Shown: in pieces, positions 10,025 through 16,810 of the stretch
Position numbering within the stretch: position 1 is the stretch's first letter
How the letters are laid out: each line of letters begins with the position of its first letter
NCBI GenBank assembly: GCA_947168065.1
Contig: CAMVKH010000001.1
Location: forward strand, 124,001 to 188,000
Source: an uncultured Bacteroidales bacterium
GTDB taxonomy: Bacteria; Bacteroidota; Bacteroidia; Bacteroidales; UBA932
Direction of reading: 5' to 3'
Length of the DNA stretch: 64,000 nucleotides
Notes under the pieces: generated by a model
What the model saw: the letters and a program-made list of their open reading frames with translations, nothing else
Databases searched by the model: none
What the model was told of the DNA's origin: nothing
Made by a program: the position numbers and the translations under genes

Positions 10025-11263
10025 ATGGATGCAGATTTAATACCTACCAGCTGGGAGAAACGGGGCAACATCATCACGGTCGTCGGTGTGGGCGGCGGTG
10101 GCAACAATGCCGTTTCCTATATGTACAAACTCGGACTCAAGGACGTGGATTTCGTCGTGTGCAACACCGACACGCAGGCGCTCCAGAAGAGTCCCGTACC
10201 CACCAAGCTCCAGATCGGTCCGATCCTGACCAAGGGTCTGGGCGCCGGCACCGACTACACGGTCGGACGCCAAGCCGCCGAGGAATCGCTCGAAGAGATC
10301 AGCCGGCTCTTTGAAGGCGATACGCAGATGGTATTTGTGACCTGCGGTATGGGTGGCGGCACCGGTACAGGCGCCGCGCCGCTGGTGGCCAAGACCGCCA
10401 AGGAGCAGGGCAAGCTGACGGTCGGCGTCGTTACCGTCCCCTTCCGCGATGAAGGCAAGGAAGCGCTCTACCGGGCTGTCGAAGGCATCAAGGAGCTCAG
10501 CAAGCATGTTGACAGCATCCTGGTGATCGACAACCAGAAGCTCTACCAGCTCTACGGAAAGATGAACATCTTCACGGCCTTCAACAAGGCCGACGAGGTA
10601 CTCGCCACGGCCGTCAAGAGCATCGCCGAGATCATCACCAGCAGCGGCTACATCAACGTGGACTTCGCCGACGTGAAGAAGGTGATGAAGAACAGCGGCG
10701 TGGCCATCATGGGTATCGGCGAGGCCGAAGGCCAGGACCGTGCCACCAAGGCCGTCGAGCAGGCGCTCAACTCCCCGCTGCTGAACGACCTCAACCTGCG
10801 CAGCGTGAAGAACGCCCTGATCAACATCACGGCCAGCTCCGACGAGGAGCACGGCATCTCGATGGAGGAACTCTCCCAGATCATGGACTTCACCTCGCAG
10901 TACACCGGCGCGACGATCAACTTCAAGCGCGGTATCGTATTCGACGAGACGATGGGCGACAAGATCAGCGTCACGATCATCGCCACGGGCTTCGAGATGT
11001 GGCAGCTGCCGGTCATCGACGAGAACGAGATCAACCGCAGCAACCGCATCGACGTGAAGTACGTCAAAGACCTGTTCCGCACCCGCAAGAAAGGCCGTCC
11101 CATCGCACCGGACAACGGCAAGCTGCTCAACAAGCAGCGCGTGACGGGCATCCCCGCCCTCATCGTGGAGGACGTCCGGCTCATCAAGGAGCTGGAGGAA
11201 GAGCCCGCCTGCGTCCGCCGCGAGCGTATGCTCAATGTCAAGGAAACCCCCGCAAGCGAATAA
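10025..11263 (+). CDS. ftsZ: Cell division protein FtsZ (tubulin-like GTPase)
   Basis: Polymerising GTPase that forms the Z-ring. The 412-aa protein has the GTP-binding motif VGVGGGGNNAV near residue 21, the tubulin signature GMGGGTGTGAAP near 109, and the T7-loop region NVDFADVKKVM near 215. After the core domain the linker is short. The C-terminal PACVRRERML fits the basic FtsA-binding peptide of Bacteroidota FtsZ. The start ATG is 3 bases after ftsA and the stop is 3 bases before gltX. Confidence 0.98.
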   Translation: MDADLIPTSWEKRGNIITVVGVGGGGNNAVSYMYKLGLKDVDFVVCNTDTQALQKSPVPTKLQIGPILTKGLGAGTDYTVGRQAAEESLEEISRLFEGDTQMVFVTCGMGGGTGTGAAPLVAKTAKEQGKLTVGVVTVPFRDEGKEALYRAVEGIKELSKHVDSILVIDNQKLYQLYGKMNIFTAFNKADEVLATAVKSIAEIITSSGYINVDFADVKKVMKNSGVAIMGIGEAEGQDRATKAVEQALNSPLLNDLNLRSVKNALINITASSDEEHGISMEELSQIMDFTSQYTGATINFKRGIVFDETMGDKISVTIIATGFEMWQLPVIDENEINRSNRIDVKYVKDLFRTRKKGRPIAPDNGKLLNKQRVTGIPALIVEDVRLIKELEEEPACVRRERMLNVKETPASE

Positions 11264-11266
11264 ACC

Positions 11267-12820
11267 ATGGAAAGAAAACGCAGAGTCCGTTTCGCGCCGA
11301 GCCCGACCGGGCCGCTCCATATGGGCGGCGTCCGCACGGCGCTCTACAACTACCTCTATGCCAAACAGGCGGGCGGTGATTTCATCCTCCGCATCGAAGA
11401 CACTGATTCCCAACGTTTCGTGCCCGGTGCCGAGGCCTATATCATCGAGAGTCTCCGTTGGTGCGGCATCTATCCCGACGAAGGCGTGGACGAGGCTGGC
11501 AACGTGGTGGAAGTGGCTTCGCCGAAGCATCCCCACGCGCCCTACCGCCAGTCGCAGCGCCGCGGCATCTACCGCAAGTATGCGGAAGAACTGGTTGAGA
11601 AGGGTTATGCCTACTATGCCTTCGACACGGCCGAGGAGCTTACTGCGCTCCGCACGGCTGCCGAGGCGGAAAAGAAAACCTTTACCTACAACTGGGAGAC
11701 GCGCGGTCAGCTCCGGAATTCGCTGACGCTGCCGGCCGATGAAGTGGCCCGGCGCGTGGCGGGAACCACCGACTGGACCATCCGCTTCAAGATTCCCGAA
11801 AACAGGACCGTCGCGATGGACGACCTGATCCGCGGCCACATCGAGGTCAACAGCAACACGCTCGACGACAAGGTTTTGTGGAAACGTGTGGACGAACTGC
11901 CCACCTACCACCTGGCCAACATCGTGGACGACCATCTGATGGAGATCACCGAAGTCATCCGCGGTGAGGAGTGGCTTCCTTCCCTGCCCCTGCACTATCT
12001 GCTTTACGAAGCATTCGGCTGGCAGGATTCGCAGCCGCGCTTCGCGCATCTGTCACTGCTACTCAAGCCCGACGGAAAGGGCAAGCTCAGCAAACGCGAC
12101 GGCGACCGGCTGGGATTTCCGGTTTTCCCGCTGCGCTGGGTCAACGCCGAAGGCGAAGTCTCCCGCGGCTACCGCGAGGACGGCTACTACCCCGAGGCTT
12201 TCGTCAACATGCTGGCCTTCCTGGGCTGGAACCCCGGCACGGAGCAGGAGATCTTCTCGCTGGAAGAGCTCGTGAAGGTCTTCTCGCTGGAGCGCGTCAT
12301 CAAATCGGGCGCCCGCTTCAATCCCGACAAAGCCAAATGGTTCAACCAGGAGTACCTGCGCATGCGGCCTACCGCACAGTTGGTGGCCGAATTCCGGGCT
12401 GCTGAAGGCGAGCGGGTGGCTGCATTCTCCGATGCGTACATCGGCGGCGTACTCGACCTGATGCGCGAACGTGTCCACTTCCCCACCGAGTTCCACGACG
12501 CGACGTCTTTCTTCTTCGAAGCGCCCGCCGCTTACGACCCGGCGGCCGTGGCCAAGTTCTGGAAAGACGACATCCCTGCGCTCATCCCCGGCGTACGCGA
12601 TTTCATCGCTTCGCTCACGCCCTTCACGAAAGAGCACGTCGGCGAATCGCTGGAAGGTCTCATCCGCGAGAACGGCTGGCCGATGGGCAAGGTCATGAAC
12701 ACGCTTCGCCTGTTCCTGGTCGGCAAGAGCGTCGGCCCCGGCGTCGCCGAAATGATGGCCCTCATGGGCAAGGACGAAGTCCTGCGCCGCATCGACAAAG
12801 GAATCGCTTCATTGACATAA
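11267..12820 (+). CDS. gltX: Glutamyl-tRNA synthetase
   Basis: Class I aminoacyl-tRNA synthetase that charges tRNA-Glu. The 517-aa protein has the HIGH-type motif PSPTGPLHMGG near residues 9-19, RIEDTDSQR, and the KMSKS-type motif KLSKRDGDRLG near 272. The length fits Bacteroidota GltX. The gene starts 3 bases after ftsZ, so it probably belongs to the dcw transcript, an extension beyond the usual end of the cluster. Between it and rpiB lie 42 bases with a stem-loop. Confidence 0.96.
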   Translation: MERKRRVRFAPSPTGPLHMGGVRTALYNYLYAKQAGGDFILRIEDTDSQRFVPGAEAYIIESLRWCGIYPDEGVDEAGNVVEVASPKHPHAPYRQSQRRGIYRKYAEELVEKGYAYYAFDTAEELTALRTAAEAEKKTFTYNWETRGQLRNSLTLPADEVARRVAGTTDWTIRFKIPENRTVAMDDLIRGHIEVNSNTLDDKVLWKRVDELPTYHLANIVDDHLMEITEVIRGEEWLPSLPLHYLLYEAFGWQDSQPRFAHLSLLLKPDGKGKLSKRDGDRLGFPVFPLRWVNAEGEVSRGYREDGYYPEAFVNMLAFLGWNPGTEQEIFSLEELVKVFSLERVIKSGARFNPDKAKWFNQEYLRMRPTAQLVAEFRAAEGERVAAFSDAYIGGVLDLMRERVHFPTEFHDATSFFFEAPAAYDPAAVAKFWKDDIPALIPGVRDFIASLTPFTKEHVGESLEGLIRENGWPMGKVMNTLRLFLVGKSVGPGVAEMMALMGKDEVLRRIDKGIASLT

Positions 12821-12835
12821 ACAACCTGACTTCAT

Positions 12836-12852
12836 TCCCGGTTTGACCGGGA
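12836..12852 (+). other. Short stem-loop between gltX and rpiB
   Basis: TCCCGGT, a TTG loop and ACCGGGA form a perfect 7-bp stem in the 42-base gltX-rpiB gap. No T-run follows; the next bases are A-rich and then the rpiB ATG at 12863. It therefore looks like a processing or attenuation structure rather than a full terminator. Confidence 0.4.
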
Positions 12853-12862
12853 GCCAAAAACT

Positions 12863-13294
12863 ATGAAAATCGGATTCGCTTCAGATCACGCCGGCTACCA
12901 GTACAAGCAGGCGCTGATCGCCTACCTGCGGCGGAAAGGCTATTCCGTCGTAGATTACGGAACACATGGAACCTCGAGTGTCGATTACCCCGACTTCGCC
13001 CACGCCCTGGCAGAGGGCATCGAAAAAGGCGAAGTAGATAAGGGAATCGCTCTCTGCGGAACGGGCAACGGCATGGCCATGACCCTCAACCACCACAAGG
13101 GTATCCGCGCCGGACTGGCCTGGAACCGCGACATCGGCGCCCTCATCTCGCAGCACAACAACGCCAACGTGCTGGTGATGCCGGCCCGCTTCATCACCCT
13201 GACGATGGCCCGGCTCATCGTCAAGACCTGGCTCGAAACCCCGTTTGAAGGTGGAAGACACCAGCGCCGCATCGACAAGATACCTTGTGCTTGA
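12863..13294 (+). CDS. rpiB: Ribose 5-phosphate isomerase B
   Basis: LacAB/RpiB-fold sugar-phosphate isomerase interconverting ribose 5-phosphate and ribulose 5-phosphate. The 143-aa protein begins MKIGFASDHAGYQYK. It contains VDYPDFAHALAE and the active-site Cys in IALCGTGNGMAM, and ends in the family's usual FEGGRHQRRIDKI. The length is normal. The gene lies in the same orientation between gltX and truB, probably as part of a housekeeping read-through operon. Confidence 0.92.
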   Translation: MKIGFASDHAGYQYKQALIAYLRRKGYSVVDYGTHGTSSVDYPDFAHALAEGIEKGEVDKGIALCGTGNGMAMTLNHHKGIRAGLAWNRDIGALISQHNNANVLVMPARFITLTMARLIVKTWLETPFEGGRHQRRIDKIPCA

Positions 13295-13316
13295 CGGCTG
13301 TCCCGTCGGAGAAGGC

Positions 13317-14087
13317 ATGCCCGCCTTCTTCGAAGCGCACCTCTCGCACGACCTGGCGGATTATCCCGACGGGATCGTCCTCCCTTTGGACAAACCCTAT
13401 CGCTGGACTTCCGCCGACCTCGTGCGCAAATGCAAATTTACCCTGCAGAAACACTTTGGCCTCCGCAAGCTGAAAGTCGGCCACGCCGGCACGCTCGACC
13501 CGCTCGCCACGGGCTTGCTACTTGTGTGCATCGGCAAGGCCACTAAGCTTGCGGAGGCGCTGCAGGCCTCTGAGAAAGAGTATCTGGCCACCGTAGAATT
13601 CGGTGCCACGACAGCTTCTTACGACCTGGAGCAGCCCATCGACCAGTTCTTCCCCTACGACCACATCACCGAAGAAACCGTCCGCGACGCCCTGCCGGCC
13701 TTCATCGGCCCGCAGGACCAGGTCCCACCCGTCTTCTCCGCCAAAATCGTCGGCGGCCTGCGGGCCTACGAATATGCCCGCAGCGGCGAACCGCTGGAAC
13801 TCAAGACGAACCGCATCGAAATCTTCGACATCCGTCTTGAAAACTTCACCTTGCACAATGAGATGGCAAGCGACGGCTACGTCGTCGACGAAGTGGTACG
13901 CCACGTCCACAACTATCACACGTCATCGACCAGCGACGGCACCCGTCCCGCCGCCACCCTCCGCATCCGCTGCTCCCGCGGCACCTACATCCGCTCCCTC
14001 GCCCGCGACCTGGGCCTCGCCCTGGGCTCCGGCGCCTACCTGACCGCCCTGCGCCGCACCGCCAGCGGCGACTTCAGGCTGGTGTGA
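13317..14087 (+). CDS. truB: tRNA pseudouridine(55) synthase
   Basis: Converts U55 to pseudouridine in the T loop of tRNAs. The ORF is open from 13245, but that start would overlap rpiB by 50 bases. The ATG at 13317 gives a 256-aa protein beginning MPAFFEAHLS, preceded by GGAGAAGG, although the spacing to the ATG is very short. The family motifs are present: GIVLPLDKPYRWTSADLV and VGHAGTLDPLATGLL, where the Asp is the catalytic nucleophile, then RIRCSRGTYIRSLARDLG near the end. About 25 variable residues before that last motif look like a lineage insertion. Confidence 0.93.
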   Translation: MPAFFEAHLSHDLADYPDGIVLPLDKPYRWTSADLVRKCKFTLQKHFGLRKLKVGHAGTLDPLATGLLLVCIGKATKLAEALQASEKEYLATVEFGATTASYDLEQPIDQFFPYDHITEETVRDALPAFIGPQDQVPPVFSAKIVGGLRAYEYARSGEPLELKTNRIEIFDIRLENFTLHNEMASDGYVVDEVVRHVHNYHTSSTSDGTRPAATLRIRCSRGTYIRSLARDLGLALGSGAYLTALRRTASGDFRLV

Positions 14088-14217
14088 AGAGAAGCCATCT
14101 CTACATCAAGTGATTGTTATTGGCATATGCAATCGCTTCGGAAATTGATTTCACGCATGGTTTATTGTCTTAGTCCCATCTTTTGTTACCGTAAAAAAGA
14201 GACTTACAACGAATATA

Positions 14218-14231
14218 ACTAAATAAATTAG
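14218..14231 (+). promoter_or_regulatory. Candidate BlaI operator of module 1
   Basis: ACTAAATAAATTAG, extended on both sides to the palindrome AACTAA-N5-TTAGTT (14217-14233). It overlaps the -33 region of the promoter upstream of the BlaI gene. A version with one base changed sits at the same place upstream of the second BlaI gene (38122-38135). Members of this repressor family usually autoregulate by binding short dyads in their own promoter. Confidence 0.6.
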
Positions 14232-14261
14232 TTGCATATCAAATCTTTTTCGTTATCTTTG
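14232..14261 (+). promoter_or_regulatory. Promoter of module 1 (blaI-M56-barrel)
   Basis: TTG at 14232-14234, 19 bases, then TATCTTTG at 14254-14261. This is a perfect match to the Bacteroidota housekeeping consensus. Initiation would fall near 14267, leaving a leader of about 14 bases that includes AAGGA before the ATG at 14281. The rest of the truB-blaI gap (14088-14216) shows nothing recognisable. Confidence 0.7.
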
Positions 14262-14280
14262 CAGAAAAGCAAGGACCGCT

Positions 14281-14637
14281 ATGCGAAGACTGACGAAAAA
14301 AGAAGAGATCATTATGGAGCGTTTCTGGGAGCGGGGACCGCTGTTCGTGCGCGAACTGCGGGAGACCTATCCCGATCCCAAACCGCATTTCAATACCCTC
14401 TCCACTCAGGTACGTACGCTCGAAGCCGCCGGCTTCCTCGCCCACAAGGCCTATGGACCCACCTACCAGTACCACGCTGCCGTCTCCAGGGAGGAATACC
14501 AGGAATCGTCTCTGTCGGGGCTGGTGGACAAACTCTTCAACAACTCCTATCTCCAAGTGGTCTCCGCCTTCGTCAAGGACGACAAAATCACGGTTGAGGA
14601 GTTGAAGGAACTCATCCAGGAAATCGAAAACCAGTAG
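14281..14637 (+). CDS. BlaI/MecI/CopY-family transcriptional repressor (module 1)
   Basis: The 118-aa protein has an N-terminal winged helix (LTKKEEIIMERFWERG, then VRELRETYPD and FNTLSTQVRTLEAAGFL) and a C-terminal helical dimerisation tail (LSGLVDKLFNNSYLQVVSAF). This is the standard layout and length of BlaI repressors. They hold their operons off until the partner M56 protease causes their cleavage. The M56 gene starts 10 bases downstream. A paralogue is encoded at 37702-38064. Confidence 0.9.
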   Translation: MRRLTKKEEIIMERFWERGPLFVRELRETYPDPKPHFNTLSTQVRTLEAAGFLAHKAYGPTYQYHAAVSREEYQESSLSGLVDKLFNNSYLQVVSAFVKDDKITVEELKELIQEIENQ

Positions 14638-14647
14638 AAGGAAACGG

Positions 14648-15952
14648 ATGACTGCCTTTCTCATTTATCTCCTGAAAGCCACACTGGCAACGACGCTGCT
14701 CTACTTCGTCTATCCCGCGACAATCAAGGGCAGCACCCTGCACGCTGCCGGGCGGGCCTACCTGCTCGGCACAGCGCTGGCCGGATGCCTGCTGCCGCTG
14801 CTGACCCTCACCTTCCACCGGACCCTGCCCCTGAACGAAGTGACGCAGATCTCCGACCTGGTCCCTGCAACTACGGCCGCCATTCCCGCCTTGGAACAGA
14901 TCGGCCTGCCGGCCGGAGGCGGATGGGCCGCCCCGCTCCTTGCCGTCTATCTCGCTGGTGCCCTCTGGCGCGGCGCCCGGCTGCTGGCTTCGCATTACCG
15001 CGTAAGGAAAGCCATCCGCTGCGGTGAGCGGAAAGGGGAAGAAGGCCGGATCACGACGGTACTGGTGGACGACCCGATGGCTCCCTGCAGCTGGATGCAC
15101 TACATCCTCCTTCCCCGAAACGGACACGGGGCGGAAAACGCGCAAATGCTCGCACACGAACGCGCTCACGTCGCCCTCTGCCACAGCGCAGACCTGCTGC
15201 TGGTCGATCTGGTCGCCGTCCTGCAGTGGTTCAACCCCTGCCTCCGACGGTTGCGCGCCGACCTGTGCGCCTTGCACGAATTCCAGGCAGACGAGGCAGT
15301 GCTGCGCGGCGGAGGCAGTCCGAAAGAGTACCAGTACCTTCTTCTTCAGTACAGTGCAGCCGTCCGCGGACTGGCCGTGGCCAACAGCCTTGGCAGCGAC
15401 GAACTCAAGGCACGGATCCGGATGATGTCCCAGCCACGGACGGCAGCCCGGAAACGCTGGCTGCTGCTCTGCGCCCTGCCTGTCCTCTGCCTGATACTTC
15501 TGGTCGGCGCGCGTGTACAAAGCGACGGCTACAATGCCCAGATGCCACCCCTGCTGCTTCTTGACCGGGAATCCATCTCCCTCGACAGGCTGTTGACCTT
15601 GCCGGAACTGGAGGGCGGAAACCTCACGGTCATTTCGCCGGAAGACGCTTCCCGTATCTGCGGACACCGCATACCCGGCGGAATCCTGAACATCACACCC
15701 AAAGCGGAGATACTGGCCGCCGACGGAAAGGTCTCCTTCCGGGCGGTCCCAGGATTCAACCTGGGCGAAAACGGCCAATGCCCGTTGCTGCTGGTCAACG
15801 GCGTGGAATTCCCCTACCAGCGCCGGAAAGAATTCCTGTCGAAGCAATGGAACTGGAAATGGTTCGCTTTCCTGCACGGCGACCAGGCCATTCCGATTTA
15901 CGGAGAAAAGGCCCGCAACGGAGCCTTCCTCCTCAACATAGAACCGCATTAA
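14648..15952 (+). CDS. M56 (BlaR1-type) membrane metallopeptidase with a C-terminal plug-like domain
   Basis: The 434-aa protein has about four hydrophobic N-terminal segments. The zinc-protease motif HERAH (near residue 169) sits before WFNPCLRRLRADLCALHEFQADEAVL, the BlaR1/M56 signature. A further helix near 275-290 is followed by about 140 residues. That tail ends PLLLVNGVEFP and then YGEKARNGAFLLNI, a pattern like the plug of SusC-type receptors (xxVVDGV ... YGxRAxNGVIxV). It is not a penicillin-binding sensor. Established role of the family: signal-dependent cleavage of BlaI. The meaning of the plug-like tail is inferred only. Confidence 0.85.
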   Translation: MTAFLIYLLKATLATTLLYFVYPATIKGSTLHAAGRAYLLGTALAGCLLPLLTLTFHRTLPLNEVTQISDLVPATTAAIPALEQIGLPAGGGWAAPLLAVYLAGALWRGARLLASHYRVRKAIRCGERKGEEGRITTVLVDDPMAPCSWMHYILLPRNGHGAENAQMLAHERAHVALCHSADLLLVDLVAVLQWFNPCLRRLRADLCALHEFQADEAVLRGGGSPKEYQYLLLQYSAAVRGLAVANSLGSDELKARIRMMSQPRTAARKRWLLLCALPVLCLILLVGARVQSDGYNAQMPPLLLLDRESISLDRLLTLPELEGGNLTVISPEDASRICGHRIPGGILNITPKAEILAADGKVSFRAVPGFNLGENGQCPLLLVNGVEFPYQRRKEFLSKQWNWKWFAFLHGDQAIPIYGEKARNGAFLLNIEPH

Positions 15953-15956
15953 TCTT

Positions 15957-16799
15957 ATGGAAACGCGCCTTATCCGCTGCCTGTGCCTGCTGCTTGCGCT
16001 CTTCTCGCTGGTTTCCTGCAAAAAGGACAAGGAGGACCCGTCACTGTACAAGTCCTCCGACGGGAATTACAGCACCACCTTGAAATTGCTCAACGCCAAG
16101 CAAAGTGACATCTATCAATTCAGTTCCAGTCCGGAGGAAGAGAACCGGGATATCCGGAACCTCAACGAGGAACGCCTGCGGCTGGCATGCATCTACGCAT
16201 CCTCCCATCCGGAGGCCCTGAAGATGGTGAAAGACGAGGCCGGAAAGCTCAGCCGGGAAGAGATGCAGGAAGTCTATAACTCGCTGACACCCGCTCTCCA
16301 GAAGACGCAACTGGGCAAGGCAATCAAGGCCTATCCGCTGAAAAAGGGAGTGCTGGCCGGCGATCCGCTGCCGCATTTCGAAGGCTTCGGGCCTGATGGA
16401 AAGCCCTTCGACTGGTCAGTGACCGAAGGGAAACGCGTCCTGCTCATCTATGAGGGATGGGGCTACCTGAAGCGCAGCACGCACTTCTGGTTCAAGGACC
16501 TGCTCGCCGCCACCGACAGGGACAGCCTCGCCGTGGTAGCCTATGTCTATGCCGCTTCCCAGGCGGAACTGCAGAAACGGGTCAAGGCCTTCCAGCTGGA
16601 GCCTTATCTGGTGATTTCCGACCTTCAGGGAAAGGAAGGCCCGCTTGACAAGAAGATGGGCATCAAGGGCATTCCAACCTATTACTATACGGACCGGCAA
16701 GGTCGGGTGCGCCGCGTTATCGCAGGCTTCGACCCCGACCGCTTCACACAGGAAACCGGACTCTCGCCCGCGTGGGGTGAAAGCTGGATTGACGAATAA
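15957..16799 (+). CDS. Thioredoxin-fold lipoprotein lacking the CxxC motif (module 1)
   Basis: The 280-aa protein starts with a signal peptide ending in LFSLVSC, a lipobox, so it is a predicted lipoprotein. The C-terminal half looks like a thioredoxin/TlpA fold: GDPLPHFEGFGPDGKPFDW, a strand VLLIYEGWGYLK where the active-site motif should be, and KGIPTYYYTDRQGRV with the cis-Pro. The WCxxC is replaced by EGWGYLKRS with no Cys, so disulfide chemistry is not expected. It lies 4 bases after the M56 gene and 11 before the barrel gene, a tight operon. A chaperone or adaptor role is possible but unproven. Confidence 0.72.
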   Translation: METRLIRCLCLLLALFSLVSCKKDKEDPSLYKSSDGNYSTTLKLLNAKQSDIYQFSSSPEEENRDIRNLNEERLRLACIYASSHPEALKMVKDEAGKLSREEMQEVYNSLTPALQKTQLGKAIKAYPLKKGVLAGDPLPHFEGFGPDGKPFDWSVTEGKRVLLIYEGWGYLKRSTHFWFKDLLAATDRDSLAVVAYVYAASQAELQKRVKAFQLEPYLVISDLQGKEGPLDKKMGIKGIPTYYYTDRQGRVRRVIAGFDPDRFTQETGLSPAWGESWIDE

Positions 16800-16810
16800 C
16801 CCTGCCAACG

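Noticed and set aside
13245-13316. Upstream start of truB
   Set aside because: It overlaps 50 bases of rpiB, adds no family sequence, and the internal ATG at 13317 gives the normal N-terminus.
14281-15952. Module 1 BlaI/M56 as a beta-lactam resistance operon
   Set aside because: No beta-lactamase or penicillin-binding sensor domain is present. The M56 tail is plug-like, and the downstream cargo is a lipoprotein and a barrel.
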